From Actinophytocola oryzae (GTDB lineage Bacteria; Actinomycetota; Actinomycetes; Mycobacteriales; Pseudonocardiaceae): DNA of 64,000 bases. The position numbers and the translations under genes were made by a program. The notes beneath the pieces were generated by a model that was given only the letters and a program-made list of their open reading frames with translations, searched no databases and was not told the origin of the DNA. Below, piece by piece: positions 37,401 through 45,837 of this stretch. The first letter of the stretch is position 1. Each line of letters begins with the position of its first letter. Location of the stretch: contig NZ_SOCP01000008.1 in NCBI RefSeq assembly GCF_004364325.1, positions 62,001 through 126,000 of the forward strand, written 5' to 3'.

Positions 37401-39243
37401 CGGCGAGCCTGTCGAGGAACCACACCTGTTCCTGCCCGAACGACACCGGCGCGGGCGTCGCGCGTGCGGGGTCGTGGCGGATCGCCGCCTGTGCCGGTTT
37501 GTCCTGAGTGGACAGGAAGGCCGCCATCGCTGCCACGGTCGGGTGGGTGAACGGCAGCGTCATGGGGATGTCGGTGTGGCACAACCGGCGCAGCCGGGCG
37601 ACGAACTGCGCGGCCACCAGCGAGTTGCCGCCCAGCTCGAAGAACGACGCCGTACGGCTGGGTATCGGCCCGGCCAGCAGGTCGCACAGCACCTCGGCCA
37701 CGCGTCGCTCCAGGCCGGGCCTTGGCGGCTCGCCGTCCGCGTGCCCCGCCCCGGCCTGTGCGGCGAGTGCCGCTCGGTCGACCTTTCCGTTCCCCGTCAA
37801 CGGGAAGGCGTCCAGAAGACGCACGGCGTCGGGAACCATGTACCTCGGGAGAAGCTCGCGGGCCTCGGCGAGGACGACCTCGGCAACCGGCCGCGCACCA
37901 GGCCGCGGGGTGAGGAACGCGGTCAACCCGGTCAGGCTCTGCGCGGGCCCGGTAGCGACGACCACCGCGTCGCCGACCGCCGTGCACGACCGCAGCACGG
38001 CCTCGACCTCACCCAGCTCGACGCGGAAGCCGCGAACCTTCACCTGGTGGTCGGCGCGGCCGAGGAACTCGATGGCGCCGTCGGCCATGAGCCGCCCCCG
38101 GTCGCCCGTCCGGTACATCCGCTCCCCGGACACCGGGTGGGTGACGAACGACGCCGCGGTCAGCTCGGGGGCCCGCCAGTAGCCGCGGGCGACACCGCGC
38201 CCGGTTATGAACAGCTCGCCCTCGGTCGCCGGGCGCAGCCCGTCGTCGAGCACCAGGCAACCCTGACCGGTCAGCGGCCTGCCGTAGGGGATGGAGGTCC
38301 ACTCGGGATCGACGTGGTCGACCACGTGGAAGACCGAGCAGATCGACGCCTCGGTCGCACCGCCGATGTTGACCATCGTGAGGTCCGGGAAGTACACCCG
38401 TGCCCGGTCGGGCAGGTCGAGCGGGATCCAGTCACCGCCGAGGAAGGCGAGCCGCACGGGACTCGGCGCGGCGCCCGCCGTCTCCTCGAGCCACGACACC
38501 AGCATGGCCAGCAGCGCCGGGACCGTGTTCCACACCGTCACGCCGTTGGCGTGCATCAGCTCGACCCAGTGGCCGGGGTCCAGCGCGCCCTCCGGGTCGG
38601 GCAGCACCACCGCTGCCCCGGCGGCGAGCATGCCGAAGATGTCGTACACCGACATGTCGAAGCTCAGCGCCGACAATCCGAGTACGGCGTCGCCGGGGCC
38701 GACATCGAACCGCTCGTCGAGGTCGAGCACGGTGTTCACCACGCCGGCGTGCTCGAGCATCACCCCCTTCGGCTCGCCGGTCGAGCCGGACGTGAACAGC
38801 ACGTACGCGAGGTCCGCCTGCGTCGAGGTGCCTGCCGGCGCGGCGACGACCTGTTCGTCTGTCACGGCCAGGACGTGCACGCCGTCGAGATCGGGGACGG
38901 TCAGCCAGTCCTGGGTCAGGACGCACCGGCACTCGCCGCGTGCCGCCAACCCGCGGAACCGGGCGGGTGGCAGGTCCGGGTCGATCGGCAGGTAGGCCGC
39001 GCCGGCCTTGAGCACCGCCAGCACGGCGACGACCTGTTCCCACCCCTTGCGCATCGCGACGCCGACCAGCTCGTCCCGTTCGACGCCCAGGTGGTGCAGG
39101 CGTGCGGCGGTCGCGTTCGCGAGGCGGTCGAGCTCGGCGTAGGTGAGCGTCCTGCTCGTGGTCACGACCGCGCGCGCGTCCGGCCACCGCCGCGCGGCCC
39201 GCTCGACCAGTCGGTGCAGGAGGGATTCGTCACCAGTGTTCAT
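34402..39243 (-). CDS. Non-ribosomal peptide synthetase, A-T-C-A-T
   Basis: 1,613 residues. A1 (about 1-500): A3 LFTSGSTGEPKG at 149-160, A4 SFDMSVYDIFG at 194-204, GGDWIP, NIGGATEASI at 292-301, catalytic lysine at 487. This is the pyochelin/cysteine-type A-domain subfamily, with a pocket read as D-M-Y-N-F-G-I-I-C-K, not assigned. T1: FFELGGNSL, serine 541. C (about 595-1,030): HHLVHDG at 725-731, intact. A2 (about 1,070-1,540): pocket read as D-I-L-Q-L-G-L-I-W-K, the known glycine code. T2: FFSLGGHSL near 1,570. There is no thioesterase, reductase, epimerase or MbtH-like protein. The chain start on an A domain suggests that this protein acts first, with the C-T and A proteins next. Confidence 0.95.
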   Translation of the reverse strand: MNTGDESLLHRLVERAARRWPDARAVVTTSRTLTYAELDRLANATAARLHHLGVERDELVGVAMRKGWEQVVAVLAVLKAGAAYLPIDPDLPPARFRGLAARGECRCVLTQDWLTVPDLDGVHVLAVTDEQVVAAPAGTSTQADLAYVLFTSGSTGEPKGVMLEHAGVVNTVLDLDERFDVGPGDAVLGLSALSFDMSVYDIFGMLAAGAAVVLPDPEGALDPGHWVELMHANGVTVWNTVPALLAMLVSWLEETAGAAPSPVRLAFLGGDWIPLDLPDRARVYFPDLTMVNIGGATEASICSVFHVVDHVDPEWTSIPYGRPLTGQGCLVLDDGLRPATEGELFITGRGVARGYWRAPELTAASFVTHPVSGERMYRTGDRGRLMADGAIEFLGRADHQVKVRGFRVELGEVEAVLRSCTAVGDAVVVATGPAQSLTGLTAFLTPRPGARPVAEVVLAEARELLPRYMVPDAVRLLDAFPLTGNGKVDRAALAAQAGAGHADGEPPRPGLERRVAEVLCDLLAGPIPSRTASFFELGGNSLVAAQFVARLRRLCHTDIPMTLPFTHPTVAAMAAFLSTQDKPAQAAIRHDPARATPAPVSFGQEQVWFLDRLADGNRAYHFQCDVRFHGGLRPELLRAALTEVVARHEILRTTFEEIDGSVVQIVHDPVAVPLPVEDLRRAPARLTDRIAAELGRSFDLRRGPLVRWRLYRVADEEWVLLHTEHHLVHDGWSLAVLWREIEEHYVAAAGGTEASLPRPLIQFGDFAVWQRDRYAAGRREEVLSYWRRRLAGVRPFDLLVAGPRPPRQTFDGSALRVSLSTDLYARLREFSAAEGTSLFATMFAAFTVLMHRYSGADDLCVGSWMANREREETEGLIGMLVNMVALRTTVTDDLSFRELLGAVRGTVVEALEHQDAPFNDVVRELAPDRDPSRNPLVQTCFSFHDSPMPALRWPGVHGVLTERNNGSAKFDLNVVVIPRAEQRRAGELSDGDHLTLMWEYNTDLLTEGTATVMADHFQQLLAAAVATPDEPVGELSMLTETDRHALTALTAPAPPHGEDVPRLFARQVATRPDAVAVESDDATLTFAELDAAARALACRLVEAGVGVGDRVGVCVRRTHRLPVALLGVLLSGAAYVPLDHRHPAARHELMLADADVRLVVTEPELAGAFAPRPVVPVEGAAPRTALPESPELAYVLYTSGTTGTPKGVRVPHTALANLLLAMRDLTGTTSADTLLAVTTTAFDIAALEIFLPLVTGARLVVAPEETVADGVRLAAMLTERAATVMQATPTTWRMVVESGWRADGRFVALCGGEAMPPDLAGALADRASDCWNLYGPTETTIWSTAYRVRGHEAVVPIGRPLRGTVLRVLDAAGRPVAVGLPGELHVGGVGLALGYTSESSTRERFVASPDGRYYRTGDLVRLRPDGELEFLRRGDRQLKLRGYRIEPGEIEHVLRGCAGVRDCAVELRGDPARLVGYVVGDGFSADAARAHLATRLPGYMVPPVFVPLAALPLSANGKLDRAALPDPAPSGPRDAGNRDENALESRLAAVWAQVLRCDEVGLDDDFFSLGGHSLLALRLISLIHRELNVPADLDLVFEHPTVREQAAALGARP

Positions 39244-39256
39244 GGCACCTCTCCGA

Positions 39257-40294
39257 TCAGCGGAATTCCGCGACGAGTGCCGCGAGGTGTTCGAGTCCTT
39301 TCAGGACCGACGGCCGGTCGACCCCGAAGTCGATGAGGCAGGCGATCTCGTCGATGCCCGAGTCCGCGAGCAGCTGTGCCGTCCGCCGCGCCGAGTCCGG
39401 CGAGCCGAACAACCCGCTGTCGCGCGAGTAGCGGTCGAAGGAACGGCGGACGAGCGCGTCCCGGTCGCTCTCGGAGAGCGTGTCGACGTCTCCGAGGGTC
39501 GGGCCCGAGCGGGCGATGAGGTCGACCGAGCTGGCCAGGTAACGCGAGAACGGCTCCCTGATCCGCGCACGCACCTCGTCGTCGGAATCGCCGAGGAAGG
39601 TGTGGAGCATCAGCGTCACGTGGCCCGCTGCGCCGTCGTGGGCCACACGGGCCTCGCGGTAGACCTGGATGTTGCGCCGCAGCGAGTCGAGGTTCTGGCC
39701 GAGGAGGTGGGTGAGCACGTTGCCGCCCAGCTCGCCCGCGGTGCGGAAGGTCTCCGTGCTGCCGGAGCTGGTGATCCAGAACGGCAGCTCCGGCTGCACC
39801 GGGGCGGGGAGGACGCGGATGGCCGTCCGTTCCCCGGCGCCGTCGACGCGTTCGACGCTCTCGCCGCGCCACAGGCGCCGCACCGTGTCCACGTGCTCGG
39901 CGAGCAGCGCGCGGCGGTTTCGGTACGCCTGCGGGGGATCGGCGCACAGCGCGAAGTCGACCGCGTGCCAGCCGGACGCGAACGCGAGCGCGACCCGTCC
40001 GCCGGACAGGTTGTCGATCATCGACCATTCCTCGGCGACCCGGATCGGGTCGTGCAGCGGCAGGACGACGCTGCCCGCGCGCACCTCGACCCGGCGGGTG
40101 ACCGCGGCGACCGCGGCGCCGGTGACCGCCGGACTCGGGTACAGGCCGCCGAACCGGTGGAAGTGGCGTTCCGGCGTCCACACCGCGCGGAAGCCGGCGT
40201 CGTCGGCGAACCGCGCCCCGTCCAGGAGCAGGTCATAACAACCGGTCGGCGACGCCGAGGCGTCGTCCGCGAAATAGAAGAGACTGATGTCCAC
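39257..40294 (-). CDS. MupA/Atu3666-type FMN-dependent luciferase-like monooxygenase
   Basis: A 345-residue protein. The GTG at 40294 (VDISLFYFADD) has GGAG eight bases upstream; the longer open frame upstream is antisense to nothing real. The start S-L-F-Y-F-A-D-D and the words AVWTPERHFHRFGGLYPSPAV, VRAGSVVLPLHDPIRVAEEW and LPFWITSSGSTETF are typical of the LLM subgroup common in natural-product clusters and named after mupirocin MupA. These enzymes use FMNH2 to oxidise assembly-line intermediates. It lies 13 bases after the ABC permease and 13 before the NRPS, so it probably acts on a carrier-bound amino acid or chain. Confidence 0.9.
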   Translation of the reverse strand: MDISLFYFADDASASPTGCYDLLLDGARFADDAGFRAVWTPERHFHRFGGLYPSPAVTGAAVAAVTRRVEVRAGSVVLPLHDPIRVAEEWSMIDNLSGGRVALAFASGWHAVDFALCADPPQAYRNRRALLAEHVDTVRRLWRGESVERVDGAGERTAIRVLPAPVQPELPFWITSSGSTETFRTAGELGGNVLTHLLGQNLDSLRRNIQVYREARVAHDGAAGHVTLMLHTFLGDSDDEVRARIREPFSRYLASSVDLIARSGPTLGDVDTLSESDRDALVRRSFDRYSRDSGLFGSPDSARRTAQLLADSGIDEIACLIDFGVDRPSVLKGLEHLAALVAEFR

Positions 40295-40308
40295 TGTGTA
40301 CTCCGTGT

Positions 40309-41103
40309 TCAGGAGGCGAAGTCGATCGTGCCCGCCCTGCGGCCCCGGTACATGGCCACCCGGAAGGCGAGGAGGCTCGCGCCGAGCCAGCAGGCGCCCG
40401 CGACGAGGGCGAGGACGGCGTGCACGGTCACGTCGAGGAAGGGGGCGCCGTCGGCCACACCGCGCAACGCACGCAGGGAGTGCGTCAACGGCACTGTTTC
40501 CGCGATGGCGCCGACCCAACCCGGCCAGTAGCCGACCGGCACCTGGACGCCGCAGATCACCATCATCGTCAGGTAGGCGACATTGCTCGTGATGTTGCGC
40601 ACCTGACCGAACCACAGCACCACCGCGGCGAGGACGAGGCCGAGGCAGTAGGTGGTGAACGCGGTGACGACGACCACGGCGACGACCGGCAGGACCTGGG
40701 CGGGCGACCACGTCACCCCGAACAGCGGTCCGAGTGCGAACAGGGACACCAGCGAGGTGGCGGTCCCGCTGACCGGCCACTGCAGGCTGCGCCCGAAGAA
40801 CACCCACCCGACACCACTCGGCGCAGCGGCCAGCAGTCCGAGCGTGCCTGCGGCACGCTCCCACGCGCTGGACGGGATGACGAGCAGACACTCGATCACG
40901 CACGCCATCAACGAGTTCCCCAGCACGAGGAACCTCGTCGCGCCAGGATCGCCGAGCAGGTGGCCCAGGAACGTGAAGAACGTGACCTGCGCCAGCATCC
41001 GGCCCAACCAGCCGAACGTCCACGTCTTCCACGTGTAGATCACCCGCAGGTCGGCGAACGCGTTCGCCGCGCTGCACCGCACCACCCGGACCGCAGTTCG
41101 CAT
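40309..41103 (-). CDS. ABC-2 type exporter permease (second subunit)
   Basis: A 264-residue protein with six predicted hydrophobic spans: TFFTFLGHLL, LVLGNSLMACVIECLLVI, LGLLAAAPSGVGWVFFG, VVAVVVVTAFTTYCLGLVLAAVVLW (as a region), MMVICGVQVPVGYWPGWVG and HAVLALVAGACWLGASLLAF. This is the ABC-2 membrane fold. It starts seven bases after the stop of the other permease gene. With that protein and the ATPase at 41875 it should form an exporter for the cluster's product, and so also provide self-protection. Confidence 0.88.
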   Translation of the reverse strand: MRTAVRVVRCSAANAFADLRVIYTWKTWTFGWLGRMLAQVTFFTFLGHLLGDPGATRFLVLGNSLMACVIECLLVIPSSAWERAAGTLGLLAAAPSGVGWVFFGRSLQWPVSGTATSLVSLFALGPLFGVTWSPAQVLPVVAVVVVTAFTTYCLGLVLAAVVLWFGQVRNITSNVAYLTMMVICGVQVPVGYWPGWVGAIAETVPLTHSLRALRGVADGAPFLDVTVHAVLALVAGACWLGASLLAFRVAMYRGRRAGTIDFAS

Positions 41104-41110
41104 CGTCGCC

Positions 41111-41878
41111 TCACGTCTGGGGGAGTGTGCCGTCGTGACGCACCCGGAGCAGGACCCGCCGCAGCAGGAGGACGCCGACCGCGTACGCGGCCGCGCCGAG
41201 CAGCGCGACGACCGCCAGCCGGGGCGCCACCCACGCGACGGGTGGGCTCGCGAGTCCGTCCCGCAACAGGTCCGAGCTCCAGGACAGGAAGATCACCCTG
41301 CTGGCCGGACGCAGCCACTCCGGCAGCTCGGCAGCAGGCACCAGTACCCCGCCGAGGAGGTAGAACGGGTAGCTCAGCGTGTTCTGGAGAATCCGTGCCG
41401 ACGGCGCCAGCACGAACAGGGGAGTGAGCACGCTCGCCGTACCCGCCATCGCCGCCGCGCTCACCAGCAGGCAGGCGAGCAGGACCACCGGGTGCGCCGG
41501 TGAGATCCAGAGGCCGAACACGAGCCCGGCCGTGAGCCACGCCTCGGCCATCGCGAGCAGTCCGAGGCCGACGACCGCGCACAGCCTGCCGGTGACGATC
41601 GTCGAGAACGACGCGGGCGTGGCGACGAGTGCTTCGAGGGTGCCCTGCGCGCGCTCGTCGGTGATCATCTCGCCCGCGCTGAACAGGGTGATCGTCCACA
41701 GCGCCATCAGCGTGGGCGCCACCACGGCGTACGGGGCCAGGTCGACGCGTCCGGAGTGGTCGGCGATCGCGAGGATGACCACCGTGAGGAACGGGGTGGT
41801 GAGCCACGCCTGCAGGGTGTCCGGCGACCGCCACGCCTTGCGCAGCTGGAAACCGAACGCGGCCAGGAACAGTCTCAT
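41111..41878 (-). CDS. ABC-2 type exporter permease (first subunit)
   Basis: A 255-residue ABC-2 membrane protein starting at ATG 41878, which overlaps the ATPase stop (ATGA). The ITDERAQGTLEALVATP element near residues 73-89 is the conserved cytoplasmic coupling motif of ABC-2 permeases (E-x-x-x-G-T-[LI]-E-x-L-x-x-[ST]-P). Six hydrophobic spans follow that pattern. Different permeases for one ATPase imply a heterodimeric transporter. Confidence 0.9.
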   Translation of the reverse strand: MRLFLAAFGFQLRKAWRSPDTLQAWLTTPFLTVVILAIADHSGRVDLAPYAVVAPTLMALWTITLFSAGEMITDERAQGTLEALVATPASFSTIVTGRLCAVVGLGLLAMAEAWLTAGLVFGLWISPAHPVVLLACLLVSAAAMAGTASVLTPLFVLAPSARILQNTLSYPFYLLGGVLVPAAELPEWLRPASRVIFLSWSSDLLRDGLASPPVAWVAPRLAVVALLGAAAYAVGVLLLRRVLLRVRHDGTLPQT

Positions 41879-42819
41879 GCCCGCACCGCCAGACCCCGGC
41901 CGCCGTAGGTGCGGAGGTACACCTCGTCCAGCGTGGGCCTTCCGGTGCGCAGTCGCGTCACGCCTGCCCGGACGAGCACGTCCAGCACCGCGCTGGTCGC
42001 CGCCGTCGTCGCGCACTCGAGACGCAGCCATCCGTCGTCGGCCGGGTCCGCCGCACGCACGCCGGGCAGCTCGCACAGGTCCGCCAGCACGTCCGGCGGC
42101 ACGCCGTCCGCCTCGACCCGTTCGTGCCCCGTCACCAGCCTGCCGAGGTCGTCCGGGTGTTCGGTCGCGAGGACCTCGCCCCTGTCCAGCAACGTGACCC
42201 GGTCGCACAACGCCGTCGCCTCGGCCATGTCGTGCGTGGCGAGGAGGATGGTGCTCCCACCGCGCCGAAGCGCACGCACGAGCTCGCGGAACTCACGGGT
42301 GGCCACCGGATCCAGCCCGGCGGTCGGCTCGTCGAGGATGAGCACCGGTGGTTCCGCGACGAGGCCGCGTGCCAGGTGCAGCCGCTGCTTCATCCCCCGG
42401 GAGAAGGTGTCGACCCGTTCGGCCGCACGCTCGTCGAGACCGACCACCGACAGCACCGCGTCGACCCGCTCGCGCGCCCTGCGCCCGGACAACCCGTAGA
42501 GCGCAGCCCAGAAGGACAGGTTCTGCCTGGCGGTGAGCCGTCCGTACAGGCCGCGGTCCCCGCCGAAGACGACGGCGAGCTTCCGCTTCACCGCCGCTGC
42601 CTGCGTCACCACGTCACTGCCGAGCACCGTCGCCGTACCCGACGTCGGGGCGAGCACAGTGGACAGGATCCGGCACAGCGTCGTCTTGCCCGCCCCGTTC
42701 GGGCCGAGCAGGCCGTGCACCTCGCCGACCGGGATGGTCAGCGAGAGGTCCGACAGCGCGTTCCCGGAGTCCCCGCGCCCGTACCGGCGGCTCAGCCGGA
42801 TGACGTCGACCGCGTTCAT
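41875..42819 (-). CDS. ABC transporter ATP-binding protein (drug-exporter type)
   Basis: A 314-residue ATPase with Walker A GLLGPNGAGKTTLCR near 38-52, signature FSRGMKQRLHLARGLV near 139-154, Walker B PVLILDEPTAGLDP and the switch histidine in LATHDM. The C-terminal 75-residue extension (ending VYLRTYGGRGLAVRA) is typical of DrrA-type exporters. It overlaps the CHAT-like gene by four bases upstream and the permease by four downstream. Confidence 0.95.
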   Translation of the reverse strand: MNAVDVIRLSRRYGRGDSGNALSDLSLTIPVGEVHGLLGPNGAGKTTLCRILSTVLAPTSGTATVLGSDVVTQAAAVKRKLAVVFGGDRGLYGRLTARQNLSFWAALYGLSGRRARERVDAVLSVVGLDERAAERVDTFSRGMKQRLHLARGLVAEPPVLILDEPTAGLDPVATREFRELVRALRRGGSTILLATHDMAEATALCDRVTLLDRGEVLATEHPDDLGRLVTGHERVEADGVPPDVLADLCELPGVRAADPADDGWLRLECATTAATSAVLDVLVRAGVTRLRTGRPTLDEVYLRTYGGRGLAVRA

Positions 42820-44675
42820 CGGTCACTCCTCGCGTCCGTGGTGGAGTCCTCGGTCAGGCACAGGTGTCCGCTCATCGCGGTCAGCACGCCGTCGCTCAGC
42901 GAGAGGAAGGCCATCTCGTGTTCGTCCGGGCGGACGTTCGCCGAGGTGACCAGGACCGGCCAGCGGATCGGGCGTGCTTCGCCACCCGCCAGCCAGACCC
43001 GTTGCCGGCTCGGTCCCGGCAGCTCGTGGTAGTCCCCGGCGACGAACGCGAACCCGACCGCGCAGTCGACCGGTTCGGTGCCGTGGTTGGCGACGACCGC
43101 GCTCACGTCCACCGGCACCGCCCGCCCGGTCCAGACCGCCTCCTCGACCGGCCGCAGGTGGGGACCGTCGCCGGTGGACTGGAACACGGGACCGCAGCGC
43201 CGGCACTGCACGACCCGGACGACCAGGTCCGGGTCGACCAGGTGGGTGAGCCGGACCTCGGTCGCGCGCCCCGGCCCGCAGTGCGGACAGGCGCACGGCT
43301 CGCTCGATGTCAGGCGCAGTGCGGACATCAGGCCGCCCTGGAACTGCCACCAGCTGTCGTGCACCTTCCGCGTCAGCTCGCCGAGCAGCTCCTCCTGCGC
43401 CTGCGCGAAGGCGACCGCCGTCTCCTCCAGGACGGTCTCGCTGACGGTGTCGTGTTGTCCCGTCAGGTTCCGCACCCGGTCGCGGAGCGCGGCCACGGCC
43501 GTGGTGTCCAGGTCGAACCAGCGCAGCCGTTCCAGCCGGGGGAGCACCGTCGAGTTCCAGTGCCGCAGCGCCCGCAGGACCGGCGAGTCGGCCACGGGCG
43601 CGGCGCTCGGCGCCCGGGGCGGCGCCGGGCCGGCCAGCACCAGGGCGGGATCGCCGAGCAGACCGAACGCCGCGAGCTCACCCCAGAGCCGGTGTCCTCG
43701 GACGTTGAGCCGGTGCAGCACGTCCCCGAGCGGGATCCCCTCGCTCATCGCCGCCTCGAACTCGTGGCGCAGCGACACGTGCGCGGTGTGCCTGCCCAAC
43801 GCGCCGAGCACGGCGACGCCGCTGCCGGACAGGAACCCGAGACCGAGCCCCACCGCGCCGGGGAACACCGCGTTGCCGACGGCCACCGCCGAACAGCTCT
43901 GCGCGAACACCAGCCGGGCGTCGAGGTCGGCGACCGGCAGCCGCTGGTGCGGCTCGAGGTCGGGCCGGAAACAGCCGCCGCCCCGCAGGCAGGACGGCCC
44001 GCGCCGGCCGTCCGCCAACACCGGGAGCGGGGCGCCCAGGTGGTCGGAGCGGCCGCAGAGGACGCCGTCCGGCAGGCTCGCCGCGCATTCCCGGCCGTGG
44101 GTGCGCAGGACCAGCGTCCGGATCGAGCCGTGGCGCAGCTCGTCGAGCTCGTCGAGCGCGGTCGCGTCCGCCTGCCCGGCGTCCGCCATGGAGTGGTGCG
44201 TCACCAGCAGGTCACGACCCGGCTCGAACGCGTCGACCGTCAGGGTGCGGTAGACGAGGCAGAGCAGGGACCCGGTGTCCCTCGCGGTGACCACGCCCAC
44301 CCGCCCCGCCCACGCCCCCGGCCAGTCCCGAGCCTCGGCGAGGTCGTCCACGAGCCCGACCACGGCGACCGGGACCGCCGCGTGACGGCGGACGTGTTCG
44401 GCGAGCGCCCCGGCGGCGACGTGCTCGTGTGGTCGGTGCGTGGCGGACCCGAGCAGCCGGCCTGCCGCCCGCGCCGCCCCGCCGCCGACCGAGACGACGA
44501 CGCCTTCCGCCGACCACTCGCGTGCGCGGGGCCACTCGCGCACACCGTGTGCGGCGAGCACGTCGCGGTAGCGGTTCACCGCGACGCCCGCCAGCAGTGG
44601 GAACTCCTCGCCCGCCGACCACGACCGGGACCGCCGCTCGACGTCGTCCTGATCGGCGCACTCGATGACGTTCAC
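42816..44675 (-). CDS. CHAT/caspase-like peptidase-fold protein with C-terminal zinc ribbon
   Basis: 619 residues from GTG 44675, overlapping the P450 stop (GTGA). Residues about 185-330 have the layout of the CHAT/caspase/gingipain clan: a strand ending in RTLVLRTHG with candidate catalytic histidine 193, and a second strand ending in LVFAQSCSA with candidate cysteine 261, followed by GVAVLGALG. A four-cysteine zinc ribbon lies near 455-490 (CACPHC, then CRRC about 30 residues later), and the last 110 residues are a beta-rich domain. CHAT proteins are proteases of bacterial defence and signalling systems and are not expected in an NRPS operon. It may process a scaffold peptide or serve as a thioesterase substitute; both are inference. 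Confidence 0.65.
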   Translation of the reverse strand: MNVIECADQDDVERRSRSWSAGEEFPLLAGVAVNRYRDVLAAHGVREWPRAREWSAEGVVVSVGGGAARAAGRLLGSATHRPHEHVAAGALAEHVRRHAAVPVAVVGLVDDLAEARDWPGAWAGRVGVVTARDTGSLLCLVYRTLTVDAFEPGRDLLVTHHSMADAGQADATALDELDELRHGSIRTLVLRTHGRECAASLPDGVLCGRSDHLGAPLPVLADGRRGPSCLRGGGCFRPDLEPHQRLPVADLDARLVFAQSCSAVAVGNAVFPGAVGLGLGFLSGSGVAVLGALGRHTAHVSLRHEFEAAMSEGIPLGDVLHRLNVRGHRLWGELAAFGLLGDPALVLAGPAPPRAPSAAPVADSPVLRALRHWNSTVLPRLERLRWFDLDTTAVAALRDRVRNLTGQHDTVSETVLEETAVAFAQAQEELLGELTRKVHDSWWQFQGGLMSALRLTSSEPCACPHCGPGRATEVRLTHLVDPDLVVRVVQCRRCGPVFQSTGDGPHLRPVEEAVWTGRAVPVDVSAVVANHGTEPVDCAVGFAFVAGDYHELPGPSRQRVWLAGGEARPIRWPVLVTSANVRPDEHEMAFLSLSDGVLTAMSGHLCLTEDSTTDARSDR

Positions 44676-45835
44676 AGCCACACCGCCAGCCGCTGCCAGG
44701 TGGTCGCACCGAAGGCCGGGGTGCGGGTGGCCTCGACCACGCGTGGCCTGCGCCCGGCCGACCAGCGCAGCACGGCACCGATGCTCTCCCGCAGCAGGAC
44801 GCGCGCGAGGCTCGCGCCGAGGCAGTAGTGGCCGCCGAGGCCGAACGCCAGGTGCGGCGGCCCCGGACGGCCCGGCCGGAACGCGTCGGGGTCCTCGTAG
44901 ACGGCCGGATCCCGGTTGGCCGCCGCGATGACGAGTACGACCCGTGCTCCCTCGGGCACCGTGTGCCCGCCGATGCGGAGCTCGGCGGTCGCCGTGCGCG
45001 GCACGAAGTGGAAGGGCGCGTCGAACCGCAGCGCCTCCTCGACGATCGCGTCCACGTCTCCGTGCTCGGTGTCCGAACCCAGCAGGAGGTGCATCGCCGT
45101 GGTCAGCGTGCTGGCGACCGGGTCGATGCCACCGGTCAGCAGCTGCGTGAACAACGCCAGCGCGGAGTGGTGGTCGAGCCCGATCATGCCGCGCAACGGC
45201 GCCAGGCGGTCGTCTTCGGCCAACCGGGGCGACACCACCGTTCGCCAGTACTCGTCGAGCTTCTCCACCGCCTCGGCCGCGACCGCCGTGCGTGCGGGCT
45301 CGGCCGAGGGGGTGGCCAGGAAGCCGATGAGATCCGCCGACCACCCGCGCACCAGGTGTTCGTCCCGCACCGGCACGCCGAGCACCGCGCAGGTCAGCCG
45401 CGTCGCGATCACCGTGCTGACGCGGTCCACCTCGACCACGTCACCATCCGCGGTGGGCAGTGCCTGCTCGGTGACGGACCGGGCGCACTCCGCCCACGCC
45501 CGCGCCGCGCGGGGCAGGAAGCCGTCGGCGACAGCGTCGCGCAACCGGGTCTGGTGCGGCGGGTCGCTGAACACCATCCAGCTGTCGAACAGCTCGACCA
45601 ACCGGCGCAGCCGCGCCGAGGCCGCCACGTCCCGTGCCGCGGCGTGGCCGCTGAGGCGGGCCGACAGCGTGCGCTCCCGGAGCAGGTCCGTCACGAGCGC
45701 GTAGGACGTCACGTACCAGCTCGCGGTCGGGGCGTGCCACTGGATCGGGTCCCGCTCCCGCATGCGGGCGAACACGGTGTGCGGGTCGCGTGCCGCCTGG
45801 TCGGCGAACGAGTCCGCGTGGATCTGCCCGGTCAT
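44672..45835 (-). CDS. Cytochrome P450 of the NRPS operon
   Basis: A 387-residue class I P450. The heme-binding loop is FGLGGHYCLGASLAR, ExxR is EALR in VEEALRFDAPFHFVPR, and the I-helix reads LLTGGIDPVASTLTTAMH, where the usual acid-threonine pair is replaced by D-P...S-T, a form often seen in P450s acting on carrier-bound substrates. The ATG at 45835 is two bases from the synthetase-like gene upstream. It should hydroxylate or couple an intermediate of this pathway; the electron-transfer partners are encoded elsewhere. Confidence 0.93.
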   Translation of the reverse strand: MTGQIHADSFADQAARDPHTVFARMRERDPIQWHAPTASWYVTSYALVTDLLRERTLSARLSGHAAARDVAASARLRRLVELFDSWMVFSDPPHQTRLRDAVADGFLPRAARAWAECARSVTEQALPTADGDVVEVDRVSTVIATRLTCAVLGVPVRDEHLVRGWSADLIGFLATPSAEPARTAVAAEAVEKLDEYWRTVVSPRLAEDDRLAPLRGMIGLDHHSALALFTQLLTGGIDPVASTLTTAMHLLLGSDTEHGDVDAIVEEALRFDAPFHFVPRTATAELRIGGHTVPEGARVVLVIAAANRDPAVYEDPDAFRPGRPGPPHLAFGLGGHYCLGASLARVLLRESIGAVLRWSAGRRPRVVEATRTPAFGATTWQRLAVWL

Positions 45836-45837
45836 GC

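Noticed and set aside
34213..39336. 1,707-residue open frame on the plus strand opposite the NRPS gene
   Set aside because: It is the antisense of a coherent NRPS with all motifs in order; long antisense frames are expected at this GC content.
42864..44828. Long plus-strand frame opposite the CHAT-like gene
   Set aside because: The translation is low in hydrophobic residues and rich in R/G/H; the minus frame has zinc-ribbon and peptidase-like motifs and coupled ends.
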